From: Pseudarthrobacter sp. SSS035
GTDB taxonomy: Bacteria > Actinomycetota > Actinomycetes > Actinomycetales > Micrococcaceae
NCBI RefSeq assembly: GCF_023273875.1
Contig: NZ_CP096882.1
Location: forward strand, 1,302,001-1,366,000
Direction of reading: 5' to 3'
DNA: 64,000 bases
Within the stretch, counting starts at the first letter, position 1, and each line of letters starts with the position of its first letter. Below, piece by piece: positions 40,757 to 48,737 of the stretch. The notes below the pieces were generated by a model. That model did not search any database, was not told the origin of the DNA, and saw only the letters and a program-made list of their open reading frames with translations. Position numbers and translations under genes: made by a program.

Positions 40757-41694
40757 GAGACACGCACCTTCGGGTTAAGCCAGCCGTTGAGCAGGTCAAC
40801 GATGAGGTTGACCACAATCACCACGGCGACGGTGTACATAACGACGCCCATAACCACCGGCTGGTCGCTCTGGACGGTGGCAGTAACTGCCATGGGACCT
40901 ATGCCGGGAAGGGCAAAAATCGACTCGAGGATGACCACACCGCCGAGCATGCCTATCAGCTGGAGGCTAAGCACTGTGAGCCCGGCCGGGGCCGCGCTGC
41001 GCAGGACATGTTTGAAAAGGACTTCACGCTCGCTAATCCCCCGGCTGCGCAGGGTGCGGACGTAGTCACGTTCGAGCTGCTTAATAACGGCGCTGCGGAT
41101 CTGCTGCGCACCGCCTGTCACGCCGTTGATCAGCAGGGCGATCACCGGAAGCGTCAGGGACAGCACCCACGCGGAAGCGTCGACGCCGGGGGCGATTGTG
41201 CTGGTCGCGGGGAAAAGGCCCAGCTGAATGGCCAGGAAGGTGACCAGAATAACGCCGATGACGAATCCCGGAATGGAGTCACCAATGATGGCGCCAATCT
41301 GGACAACGCGGTCCACCCAGCCGCGCTTTACCGCCGCTGCCACACCAATGAGCGTGGCGATGATCGCAATGAGGATCATGGCCACAATCACCATGGTCAT
41401 TGTCACCGGAATACGGGTCGAAAGGGCGTGGGCCACGGGTTCAGAGGTGAACCAGGACGTGCCCAGGTCACCCTGCAGCGCGTTGACCACCCAGTCAAAA
41501 TAGCGGGTAAGAATGGGCTGATCCAGCCCCAGTTCCGTTTGCTTTAGGGCTACCTGCTCAGGCGTGGCCTGGTCGCCCACGATGTTCCGGGCAACGCTGC
41601 CGCTGGAGAGGTAGAGCAGGAAGAACGCCAGGGCTGAAACGACGAACAGGACCACTAGTTCATTCGCGAGGCGTTTAAAGATGAATCTGATCAT
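40753..41694 (-). CDS. Dpp/Opp-type ABC transporter permease (DppB-like)
   Basis: A 313-residue inner-membrane permease with about six helices. The N-terminus 'MIRFIFKRLANELVVLFVVS' and the block 'LGLDQPILTRYFDWVVNALQ' then 'GDLGTSWFTSEPVAHAL' are hallmarks of DppB/OppB/GsiC, and 'YVRTLRSRGISEREVLFKHV' is the ATPase-contact loop. ATG 41692-41694 is chosen because GGAG lies six bases upstream; the frame opens four codons earlier. It overlaps the fused permease-ATPase gene by 4 bases. A hairpin at 41731-41766 separates it from the binding-protein gene, probably lowering its expression relative to that gene. Confidence 0.92.
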   Translation of the reverse strand: MIRFIFKRLANELVVLFVVSALAFFLLYLSSGSVARNIVGDQATPEQVALKQTELGLDQPILTRYFDWVVNALQGDLGTSWFTSEPVAHALSTRIPVTMTMVIVAMILIAIIATLIGVAAAVKRGWVDRVVQIGAIIGDSIPGFVIGVILVTFLAIQLGLFPATSTIAPGVDASAWVLSLTLPVIALLINGVTGGAQQIRSAVIKQLERDYVRTLRSRGISEREVLFKHVLRSAAPAGLTVLSLQLIGMLGGVVILESIFALPGIGPMAVTATVQSDQPVVMGVVMYTVAVVIVVNLIVDLLNGWLNPKVRVS

Positions 41695-41730
41695 TGCTGG
41701 CTCCATTGAACTGGCATGGACTGGTTGCCC

Positions 41731-41766
41731 GGTCCGGCAGCCTCCCCATGGGAGGACTGCCGGACC
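41731..41766 (-). terminator. Intercistronic hairpin between binding protein and permease genes
   Basis: GGTCCGGCAG (41731-41740) pairs with CTGCCGGACC (41757-41766), with an inner CTCCC/GGGAG stem. No T-run is obvious. It probably acts as an attenuator or mRNA-stabilising stem 3' of the abundant binding-protein message. Confidence 0.72.
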
Positions 41767-41799
41767 TGCGCAGGATTTGGTGTGGCTACTTGCTGGGTA

Positions 41800-43323
41800 T
41801 TACTTGGCGGGCGAGTAGTTGTAGATCGATGGAACGGCCTGCTGGACCTGGGGTTCCACGGTGACCTTGGAGTTGTGGTAATACATCTGGTTGACCCGGT
41901 ACAGCGGGGCGAACCAGGCCTGCTCCACAACGTACTTGTTGACTTCCTGAGCCAGCTTGCCGGCGTCCTTGCCACCCTTCTCGACCGCGTCGATCTTGGC
42001 CTGCAGCTCGGGAGTGGTGTTCTTGAACGGGTTGTAGAGGGCCTTGGTGGAGATGATCTGGTTGGTGGCAACCCACGGTTCCCCTTGGAACAGCGAGAAG
42101 AAGATACCGGTGAACTTCTGCGCTGCAATATCAGAGGTGTAGGTGTTGGTGATGGCAGAGCCAACGTTCAGCGTGATCCCGATATCCGACAGCTGCTGCT
42201 TGACCACCGCGAGCTGGGTTTCGAAGCCAGGGACAGCCGGGACATCCAGGGTCACTCCGGTTTCGAAACCGGCTTCCTTCAGGAGTGCCTTGGCCTTGGC
42301 CGGATCGTAGCTGTAGTAGTTCTCCAGCCCTTCGGTCCAGGCCCCGCTGGCCTTGCCGAACGGCTGCGACGTCGGCGTGCCCTGGCCCATCAGGACCTGG
42401 TCCACGATGGTCTTGCGGTCGAAGGCGTAGTTGATGGCCTGGCGGACCTTGACGTTGCCGAGCGCAGCGTTCTTAGTACCGTCGCGGTCCATGAGGAGCA
42501 GACCCTGCCAGTCCACCTCGGTGGCGACCAGCTTCATCTTGGCGCCTTCGGCCTGCTTGCCCGTCTTGGGATCCAGCAGCGTGGCGTCCACCTGTCCCGA
42601 AACCAGAGCGTTAGTGCGCGCAGTCAGGTCAATGAGAGTCTTGAAGGTGACCTTCTCGAACTTCTGGAGGTCCTTATTCCAGTAGTCCTTGCGGGCCGTG
42701 AAGACAGACTGCGAGTCCTTGACAGTGGCGGCCTTGTCCATCACGTATGGGCCGCTGCCTACGGGCTCGGTCTTGATGGCTTCGGTACCGAGCGCCTTGG
42801 GGCTGCCCATCAGGCCGGCGGCCTGGCTGAGGTAGAACTCCAGGGAGGGATCCGGGCTCGCAAGGTTCAGTTCGATCGTGTCGGCATCCACAACCGCAAC
42901 GTCGGAAACGGCGGTCAGCTGGGCCATCTGCGGGCCGTTGGCCTTCTTGAAGTGGTCCAGGTTTGCTTTGGCCGCTTCGGCGTCGAACTTGGCGCCATCG
43001 CTGAAGGTCACGTCCGTGCGGAGGTCAACGGTGAGCTTGGTGTTGGTGTCGTTGTACTTCCACGTGGTGGCCAGCATGGGGCTGAGCTTGCCGTCCGGTT
43101 CCCGCAGGAGCAGGGAGTCGTACGCGGCCTGGTACGGCTGGAGGTAGTGGCCGACGTGGGCCTGTGCCGGGTCCCAGGAGCGGAGCTCCTGAACTGCACC
43201 CAACGTCAGGGACGTTGTTTTGGCTGCTGCCGTACCGCTAGTGGCGCCGCCGCCGCAGGCTGTCAGTGCAAGTGCTGCACTGACGGTGATGGCGGCTGCT
43301 GCCGCCTTGGGACCTAACTTCAT
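41800..43323 (-). CDS. ABC transporter substrate-binding lipoprotein (SBP family 5)
   Basis: A 507-residue lipoprotein of the SBP_bac_5 (DppA/OppA-like) family. The signal 'KAAAAAITVSAALALTACGG' has a lipobox with Cys near residue 23. The ligand-binding fold includes 'LTLGAVQELRSWDPAQAHVG', 'DSLLLREPDGKLSPMLATTW', 'TVDLRTDVTFSDGAKFDAEA', and 'LGNVKVRQAINYAFDRKTIV', all standard for the family. ATG 43321-43323 follows AGGAG. It heads the transporter operon. LacI-type operators at 43426-43441 and 43493-43507 lie upstream, tying it to the uronate regulon. Substrate could be an oligosaccharide or glycoside; the family also binds peptides. Confidence 0.92.
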   Translation of the reverse strand: MKLGPKAAAAAITVSAALALTACGGGATSGTAAAKTTSLTLGAVQELRSWDPAQAHVGHYLQPYQAAYDSLLLREPDGKLSPMLATTWKYNDTNTKLTVDLRTDVTFSDGAKFDAEAAKANLDHFKKANGPQMAQLTAVSDVAVVDADTIELNLASPDPSLEFYLSQAAGLMGSPKALGTEAIKTEPVGSGPYVMDKAATVKDSQSVFTARKDYWNKDLQKFEKVTFKTLIDLTARTNALVSGQVDATLLDPKTGKQAEGAKMKLVATEVDWQGLLLMDRDGTKNAALGNVKVRQAINYAFDRKTIVDQVLMGQGTPTSQPFGKASGAWTEGLENYYSYDPAKAKALLKEAGFETGVTLDVPAVPGFETQLAVVKQQLSDIGITLNVGSAITNTYTSDIAAQKFTGIFFSLFQGEPWVATNQIISTKALYNPFKNTTPELQAKIDAVEKGGKDAGKLAQEVNKYVVEQAWFAPLYRVNQMYYHNSKVTVEPQVQQAVPSIYNYSPAK

Positions 43324-43425
43324 TGTTGGCTCCTGAATCTGTGGAACGTGAAAGATACGAATCCGGCCGGTGTGGCGTGGACCACACCGGCGTTCGAGAT
43401 TCAGAGTACGCATAATTGCCAGCCT

Positions 43426-43441
43426 TGGCAACCGATTGTCA
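43426..43441. promoter_or_regulatory. LacI-type operator, site 3
   Basis: TGGCAACCGATTGTCA, 102 bases upstream of the binding-protein start, matches site 2 in all conserved positions. Confidence 0.8.
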
Positions 43442-43492
43442 AAATTGTTGCAATCTTGGCGAGAATAGCCGCGAATGAAACGTTCTAAAGCC

Positions 43493-43507
43493 TTCAACCG
43501 GTTGCCG
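43493..43507. promoter_or_regulatory. LacI-type operator, site 4
   Basis: TTCAACCGGTTGCCG contains the perfect CAACCGGTTG core at 43495-43504, in the same upstream region as site 3 (67 bases apart, centre to centre), which would allow looping or cooperative binding. Confidence 0.75.
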
Positions 43508-43515
43508 CTAGCGGG

Positions 43516-44529
43516 TTAGGAAACCTTCGCAACCGCGTCCGGATAGCTCTGGCGGTAAATTTCCTTGACGATCTTCAGCGATTTCTCGGCCTCTTCCGGG
43601 TCTATCCAGAAGGGGCCTGCGTCGCCGAGGCGTGCGTAGAAGTCGCTGATGAGCAGCTCGTGCGAGACTCCCCAGTAGGCACGTCCGCCGGACTCCACCA
43701 CACGCTCAGGGACCACGTCCACGCGGCCGCCCGCATAGGTGACGGTCAGGTCCCCGCGAAGGCTGAGAGTCGCTTTTTCCGTGACGATGTCCAAAGTGAC
43801 CGGCGCGTTGACGGCGTTGGCCAGGGTGGCATAAAAGGCACTGCGGACACCGCTGGCGTGCTCCGCCACGAATTCGGCAGTGTCCTCCACCTCAATGGTG
43901 TCGCCGAGGAACCTGGTGGCGGCGTTGCCGGACAACGAGACGACGTCGCCCACCAGCCACTGCAACAGGTCCACGGTGTGGATGGCCTGGTTCATCATGA
44001 GCCCGCCGCCACCGCCCGCCCACGTCCCGCGCCAGGGCCTGCTGCGGTAGTAGTCGGCATTGCGTTGCCACATCACGGTGGCCGAAGCCCCTACGACTTC
44101 GCCCAATTCCCCGGAGGAGAGCAGCGCGTGCATGGCCTGAGAGGTGGCGTTGTAGCGGTTCTGGAAGCAGACGGCGATTTTGGCGGTGCTAGCCTTGGCA
44201 ACCTCCACGAGCCGGCGGCCTTCCTCGAGCGTGTGCGCGAGCGGCTTTTCCACAATCACATTGACGCCATGTTCAAGGCAGTCGGCCGCGATCGCGGCGT
44301 GCGTGTTGTGCGGGGTCGTAACGTGCACAACATCCGGTCCCACGGCCTCGATCAGGCTGAAATGATCAGGGAATCCCGGGACGCCATAGGCGGCCACAGC
44401 CGCCGCAAGGCGGCCGGGATCTGAGTCACAGACCCCTGCCAGCCGCGCGCCGTCGAGCTTTGCGATGGCCTCGAAGTGGACTGCGGACACGTCACCGCAG
44501 CCGATGACCGCGGCTTTGAGGGCGGTCAC
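43516..44529 (-). CDS. Gfo/Idh/MocA family oxidoreductase 2
   Basis: A 337-residue NAD(P)-dependent oxidoreductase. Rossmann start 'KAAVIGCGDVSAVHFEAIAK', 'VVHVTTPHNTHAAIAADCLE', catalytic-lysine motif 'NVIVEKPLAHTLEEGRRLVE', and substrate-domain block 'WRGTWAGGGGGLMMNQAIHT' followed by 'VDLLQWLVGDVVSLSG'. It is shorter than Gfo/Idh 1 (388 residues) and clearly divergent from it, so the two probably act on different positions or sugars. The ATG overlaps the stop of the upstream TIM-barrel gene (ATGA). The operator pair just downstream belongs to the binding-protein promoter. Operator 5, near 45498, is better placed to control this pair. Confidence 0.9.
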   Translation of the reverse strand: MTALKAAVIGCGDVSAVHFEAIAKLDGARLAGVCDSDPGRLAAAVAAYGVPGFPDHFSLIEAVGPDVVHVTTPHNTHAAIAADCLEHGVNVIVEKPLAHTLEEGRRLVEVAKASTAKIAVCFQNRYNATSQAMHALLSSGELGEVVGASATVMWQRNADYYRSRPWRGTWAGGGGGLMMNQAIHTVDLLQWLVGDVVSLSGNAATRFLGDTIEVEDTAEFVAEHASGVRSAFYATLANAVNAPVTLDIVTEKATLSLRGDLTVTYAGGRVDVVPERVVESGGRAYWGVSHELLISDFYARLGDAGPFWIDPEEAEKSLKIVKEIYRQSYPDAVAKVS

Positions 44530-45386
44530 GAAAGTTCGATTCCATTCTTGGCGGCAAGGCCCGCGAACGCGCGTGCGGCTGCACCGAAGGCGGCAGGACC
44601 GGAGAAGCCGCCCAGTTCGTGGTGGCTGGCCAGGTGCGGTTCGAGTGAGGCAAAGCCTGCGTAACCGTCCGCCTTCAGTGCGGCAATGGTGGCGTCCAGT
44701 TCGCCGTCGCCCTGGCCGGAAGGCACAACCTCACCCGTGGCCATGATGGCGTCCTTGACCTGGAGGTATTCGAGGTAGGGGCGGAGCATCGCGTAGCCGT
44801 CGGTGTAGGGCCGGACGCCCACCTGGACGAAGTTGGCGTTGTCCCACGCGGCACGCAGGGCCGGCGAGTCGACGGACTCCATGATGTCCAGGACGCGCTG
44901 CGGCGTATCGCCGTAGATGTCCTTTTCGTTCTCGTGCAGGAGTACGACGCCGGCGCTTTCGGCTTCAGCGGCCAGTGCCCGCATGCGGGTGATGACGTCG
45001 TCGCGGATTTCTTCCGGCGTCTGGTCTTCGCCCCGGAAGAAGGAGAAGATGCGGATGTACTTGGTGTCCAGGCCCTTGGCCACGGAGATGATCTGGCGGA
45101 GGCGCTCCACCTCGTGCTCCACGGGCAGGCTGATGTCCACTTTGCCGATGGGGCTTGCCACGGCTGAGACCTTCAGGCCCTTGGCGTCCAGGAGTTCCTT
45201 GAGCTCGGAGACCTGCTCAGGCGTCAGTTCGGAGACGTTTACGCCCCAGGCACTGCGTACTTCGATGTAGCTCGCGCCGAGTGCCAGCATGACGGCGGCC
45301 TGGATGGCGGGGTCCGTATCCACCTCGTCGCCGAATCCTGAGAGCGTCCAAACGGTGCTTGCTGTTTCGGTTGTTGCGTCGGTCAC
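44526..45386 (-). CDS. Sugar phosphate isomerase/epimerase-type TIM barrel 2
   Basis: A 286-residue xylose-isomerase-like TIM barrel. Metal-site strands include 'VVLLHENEKDIYGDTPQRVL' (Glu) and 'LRAAWDNANFVQVGVRPY' (Asp), and the last strand 'YAGFASLEPHLASHHELGGF' (Glu). The strand that normally carries the metal His (LHVKD) reads 'YLEYLQVKDAIM', with Gln209 in its place, so the metal site is altered or differently built. It overlaps Gfo/Idh 2 (ATGA), repeating the arrangement of the first pair. It is divergent from the second LacI gene, with operator 5 between them. Function in glycoside or keto-sugar processing is inferred from the neighbourhood. Confidence 0.85.
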   Translation of the reverse strand: MTDATTETASTVWTLSGFGDEVDTDPAIQAAVMLALGASYIEVRSAWGVNVSELTPEQVSELKELLDAKGLKVSAVASPIGKVDISLPVEHEVERLRQIISVAKGLDTKYIRIFSFFRGEDQTPEEIRDDVITRMRALAAEAESAGVVLLHENEKDIYGDTPQRVLDIMESVDSPALRAAWDNANFVQVGVRPYTDGYAMLRPYLEYLQVKDAIMATGEVVPSGQGDGELDATIAALKADGYAGFASLEPHLASHHELGGFSGPAAFGAAARAFAGLAAKNGIELS

Positions 45387-45497
45387 GGGAATCTCCTTAG
45401 GTGTGCCCGCGACGGGACAGCCTAGGTGCCGCTCCGGCGCGCGGGTGACTCAATTCACAAAAAGTGCTGGCTTTAGTCTAGACACGTCCCCTGTTAA

Positions 45498-45513
45498 TGA
45501 CAACCGATTGCCA
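45498..45513. promoter_or_regulatory. LacI-type operator, site 5
   Basis: TGACAACCGATTGCCA lies in the 214-base divergent region between the TIM-barrel 2 gene and the second LacI gene. A second imperfect palindrome, GATTGC-N8-GCAATC, follows at 45517-45536. Confidence 0.82.
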
Positions 45514-45600
45514 AATGATTGCATGCTGTGGCAATCTAGGAGCTACAGGGCTGTGGCAACCGTCACAAAGCCCCCGTCATCCCGTTCAGAGAGGAACGCC

Positions 45601-46623
45601 ATGGCGATGCAAGCAGCCGGAACAGACCGCCCTGCCACTATTCACGATATCGCCGCTATCTGCGGCGTGGCGGCCTCCACCGTGTCCCGGGCGCTGTCCA
45701 CCCCGGACCGGGTCAACATCCGTACCCGCGCCCGCATCGAAGCGGCGGCCGCCGAGCTGAACTACACGCCGAACAGCCAGGCGAAGGCCCTGAGCTCCGG
45801 CCGCACCGGTGCCGTTGGCGTTCTGGTGCCCGATATCACCAACCCCTTCTACTTTGACCTGATCCGGGGTACGCAGCTGCAGCTCAAGGCAGCCGGCTAC
45901 ACCCAACTGCTCGTGGACACCGAAGAGTCCGACGAGGTGGAGGCCTCCACCATGGAGCAGCTGCGCAAGAGCGCTGACGGGATCATCGTCGCCGCGTCCA
46001 GGCTCAGCGATGAGGCACTGCTGGCCGCGGCCGCCAAGATTCCCATGGTGACCATCAACCGCGACGTTCCCGGCGTTCCCGCCGTCGTCATTGACACGCC
46101 GTCCGCCACGAGCCAGGCCCTGGACCACCTGATTTCCCTCGGCCACACCCGCATCGCCTACATGGCCGGTCCGCTTACGTCCCAGTCGAGCACTCTTCGC
46201 TGGACAGCCCTGGCCGCGGCTGCCGAGGACCGCGGCGTGGATGTGCGCAGGCTGGGCCCGTTCGCCCCCAAGACGCAATCAGGGGCCGCCGCTGCGGACG
46301 CGGCCGTGCACTCGGGCGTCACCGCATGCATAGCCTTTAACGACCTCATCGCCATCGGCATGCTCCAGCGGCTGCGCGAACGCGGCATCCGGGTCCCGGA
46401 GGACATGAGCGTGGTGGGCTGCGACGACATCTTCGGCGCGGACTTCTGCAATCCCCCGTTGACCACCATGGCTTCCCCGATCGAACAGGCAGGGCGGGTG
46501 GCTGTGTCCATGCTCCTGGCCCAGCTCAACCCGCTGGCGGGCGGTGGCAGCCGCAGCCGTTCGCTGATGCCCACGCACCTCACCGTCCGCGGCTCCACCG
46601 GAGCGGCACCGGGAACGCTGTAG
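45601..46623 (+). CDS. LacI family transcriptional regulator 2
   Basis: A 340-residue LacI/GalR regulator with HTH 'PATIHDIAAICGVAASTVSR', hinge 'LNYTPNSQAKALSSGRTGAV', and the effector domain 'VLVPDITNPFYFDLIRGTQL', 'ADGIIVAASRLSDEALLAAA', 'RIAYMAGPLTSQSSTLRW' and 'GCDDIFGADFCNPPLTTMAS'. It is closely related to the first LacI regulator (same recognition segment STVSRAL and the same DDIFGADF..PPLTT block), so both may read the same operators. ATG 45601, after GAGAGGAACGCC, is the real start; the longer open frame covers the operator region. It is divergent from the TIM-barrel 2 gene and probably represses that operon and itself. Confidence 0.92.
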   Translation: MAMQAAGTDRPATIHDIAAICGVAASTVSRALSTPDRVNIRTRARIEAAAAELNYTPNSQAKALSSGRTGAVGVLVPDITNPFYFDLIRGTQLQLKAAGYTQLLVDTEESDEVEASTMEQLRKSADGIIVAASRLSDEALLAAAAKIPMVTINRDVPGVPAVVIDTPSATSQALDHLISLGHTRIAYMAGPLTSQSSTLRWTALAAAAEDRGVDVRRLGPFAPKTQSGAAAADAAVHSGVTACIAFNDLIAIGMLQRLRERGIRVPEDMSVVGCDDIFGADFCNPPLTTMASPIEQAGRVAVSMLLAQLNPLAGGGSRSRSLMPTHLTVRGSTGAAPGTL

Positions 46624-46635
46624 CTTCCGGGCCAC

Positions 46636-46708
46636 GAGTGCCCGTGCGCGCCGGTGGCCCGAAGTTTCCGTTCGCGCCGGGTGCCCAAGTGTCCGTTCGC
46701 GCTGAACC
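46636..46708 (+). repeat. Three degenerate ~25-base tandem repeats
   Basis: GAGTGCCCGTGCGCGCCGGT (46636-46655), GAAGTTTCCGTTCGCGCCGG (46661-46680) and AAGTGTCCGTTCGCGCTGAA (46687-46706) are diverged tandem units in the gap before nadE. The last is close to the reverse complement of 49501-49520. Confidence 0.7.
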
Positions 46709-46768
46709 GTGGGTGGTTCGTGTGGACACAGTTGAGCGTTGTTGACAGCGCTGACTAGGCTGGATCAC

Positions 46769-47590
46769 ATGCGCGAACTCCAGGCCACCATCATCGAAGA
46801 AATGGGCGTGCAGCCCCGGATCGACCCCCTTGGGGAGGTGCGCAAGCGGGTGGAATTCCTGAAGGATTACCTCCGGGCAACCCATACCAAGGGCTTTGTC
46901 CTGGGGATCTCGGGCGGGCTGGACTCCTCCCTCGCCGGCAGACTGGCCCAGCTGGCCGTGGAGGAGCTTGAGGCCGAAGGCGTGGAGGCCAACTTCGTGG
47001 CGGTCCGCCTACCGTACGGCGTCCAGCACGACGAGGACGACGCCCAGGCCGCCCTGGACTTCATCCAGGCCAAGACGGAATGGACCTTCAACATCTCGGC
47101 CGCCGTGGATGGCTTCGAGGACGAATTCGAGAAGACGGTGGGGAACGGGATCTCCGATTTCCACAAGGGAAACACCAAGGCACGCACGCGGATGATCGCG
47201 CAGTACGCCCTGGCCGGCGAGCACAACTACCTGGTGATCGGCACCGACCACGGCGCTGAGTCCGTCACCGGGTTCTTCACGAAATTCGGCGACGGCGGCG
47301 CGGACATCCTGCCCCTGTTCGGCCTCAACAAACGCCAGAACCGCGAACTGCTGGCCGAACTGGGCGCCCCTGCCCGTGTCTGGGAAAAAGTACCCACCGC
47401 GGACCTCCTGGACGGCAGGCCCGGACGCACCGACGAGGACGAACTGGGAATCACGTACGACCAGATCGATGATTACCTCGAAGGCCGGGAGATCCCCGAA
47501 GCGGCGGCCGAGCTGATCGAAGAGAAGTACCTCCGCACACGCCACAAGCGCACGGTTCCGGTCACCATCTTCGATACCTGGTGGAAATAG
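46769..47590 (+). CDS. nadE: NH3-dependent NAD+ synthetase
   Basis: A 273-residue ammonia-dependent NAD synthetase amidating nicotinic acid adenine dinucleotide with ATP. The PP-loop 'GFVLGISGGLDSSLAGRLAQ' is intact, followed by 'VAVRLPYGVQHDEDDAQAAL', 'GNTKARTRMIAQYALAGEHN', 'VIGTDHGAESVTGFFTKFGD', 'ADILPLFGLNKRQNRELLAE' and 'KVPTADLLDGRPGRTDEDEL'. The glutaminase domain of the longer NadE type is absent, so ammonia must be supplied. ATG 46769 (MRELQATIIEEM) is the standard start. It is monocistronic and convergent with the IclR gene; the 165-base gap to it holds nothing clear. Confidence 0.96.
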   Translation: MRELQATIIEEMGVQPRIDPLGEVRKRVEFLKDYLRATHTKGFVLGISGGLDSSLAGRLAQLAVEELEAEGVEANFVAVRLPYGVQHDEDDAQAALDFIQAKTEWTFNISAAVDGFEDEFEKTVGNGISDFHKGNTKARTRMIAQYALAGEHNYLVIGTDHGAESVTGFFTKFGDGGADILPLFGLNKRQNRELLAELGAPARVWEKVPTADLLDGRPGRTDEDELGITYDQIDDYLEGREIPEAAAELIEEKYLRTRHKRTVPVTIFDTWWK

Positions 47591-47755
47591 GCTGAGCCGA
47601 GGTACACCGGGGTGGGCCATTGGCCTGCCCGGGTCGTCCCGAGCAGAGACCGTCCGCGCCAAACCGGGGCACTATGAGCCTCGATTGGCCCGTTCCGGCC
47701 TGAGATCCCGGCGTGTCCGTGTCGAAGTGCCCCACGACGGCCGCGGCCCAGAGAA

Positions 47756-48538
47756 TCAGCGGCCGGTCAGTGTTGAACTCAGTGTGGTGCTGATCCGGTG
47801 GGCCTCCTCCATCAGCAGTTTGCCGAGGAACTCCTGCCGTTCCGGCCGGAACCGGGGTTCGATGCCGGTGAGTGAAAGCGCGCCCACGGGCCTGCCCAGC
47901 TGGTCGAACACGGCCGTCCCCATTCCCCAACTGCCTTCCAGCACCAGGCCGGGATTCACTGCGAATCCATGCAGCCGGGTCCGTTCCAGGTTCCTGCGCA
48001 CCACGTCCATGCTGTGTCCTGCCGCGAAACTGCCGGCGTGCTGGTCCCAGCCGGACAGGATGGCTTCCTGTTCCTCATCCGGGAGGAACGCCATGATGGC
48101 CGTCCCGGCCGAGGCCACACCCAGTGGAAAGCGGACTCCCTCGTGCAGCACGAAGGAGCGCACCGGGAAGCTGCCCTCCTCCCGCAGCACACAGACCGTC
48201 TCCTGGCCCCTGCGGATGGAGTAGAACGCGCTTTCGCCGGTCTCCTCCGCCAGCCGGCGCAGGCTTGGCCGCGCCAGGTCCTCAAACGGGAAGCGGGCCG
48301 CCGCCACTGATCCCAGCAGGAAAATCTCAGGGCCCAGGATCCAGTTTCCGCTGCGAGCATCGTGGTCCAGGAGGCCCTCCGCGGCAAGGGAGGCCAGGAG
48401 CCGGTGGACGGTGGGGCGGGTCAGCCCGGACTCCCGGACCAGCCCGGCAATCGAGCTGCCCTCCGGCTTCCGGCCGACAAGCCGGAGCAGTGATGCCACG
48501 CGGCCCACCACCTGCGCCCCTTGGACTGGATTCTTCAT
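47756..48538 (-). CDS. IclR family transcriptional regulator
   Basis: A ~260-residue IclR regulator. The N-terminal winged HTH is 'VGRVASLLRLVGRKPEGSSI' with 'AGLVRESGLTRPTVHRLLAS', and the effector domain has 'WILGPEIFLLGSVAAARFPF', 'RRLAEETGESAFYSIRRGQE', 'PLGVASAGTAIMAFLPDEEQ' and 'GFAVNPGLVLEGSWGMGTAV'. ATG 48536-48538 (MKNPVQG) is chosen; a GTG three codons earlier is possible. It is divergent from the CoA-transferase/thiolase operon, and two TCCACAAnGTGGA palindromes between them are the likely binding sites. The ligand is probably a product or intermediate of the aromatic or beta-keto acid degradation served by that operon. Confidence 0.92.
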   Translation of the reverse strand: MKNPVQGAQVVGRVASLLRLVGRKPEGSSIAGLVRESGLTRPTVHRLLASLAAEGLLDHDARSGNWILGPEIFLLGSVAAARFPFEDLARPSLRRLAEETGESAFYSIRRGQETVCVLREEGSFPVRSFVLHEGVRFPLGVASAGTAIMAFLPDEEQEAILSGWDQHAGSFAAGHSMDVVRRNLERTRLHGFAVNPGLVLEGSWGMGTAVFDQLGRPVGALSLTGIEPRFRPERQEFLGKLLMEEAHRISTTLSSTLTGR

Positions 48539-48564
48539 TCGGATCACAAACTCTCAAGAAATCC

Positions 48565-48577
48565 TCCACAATGTGGA
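48565..48577. promoter_or_regulatory. IclR-type palindrome 1
   Basis: TCCACAATGTGGA, a perfect 13-bp palindrome 27 bases upstream of the IclR start. Confidence 0.72.
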
Positions 48578-48683
48578 CACCTCAAAGCTTAGCGTCCACG
48601 CTGTGAAGTATCCGCCTTGCGGGCAGGATTACGCCGTTGACCAACTTCCTTGAGCACCCTAGGCTCCTTCTTCAGGCCCTATG

Positions 48684-48696
48684 TCCACAAAGTGGA
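48684..48696. promoter_or_regulatory. IclR-type palindrome 2
   Basis: TCCACAAAGTGGA, differing from palindrome 1 at one central base, 42 bases upstream of the CoA-transferase alpha-subunit start. A weaker half-site, GTCCACGCTGTGAA, is near 48594. Confidence 0.72.
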
Positions 48697-48737
48697 TGAC
48701 CCGAATGGCTCTGCACGCTCGATGATGAGGAGACGGA

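Noticed and set aside
41716..43317. Plus-strand open frame (533 codons) opposite the binding-protein gene
   Set aside because: The binding protein on the minus strand has a lipobox and family blocks. The antisense product has none.
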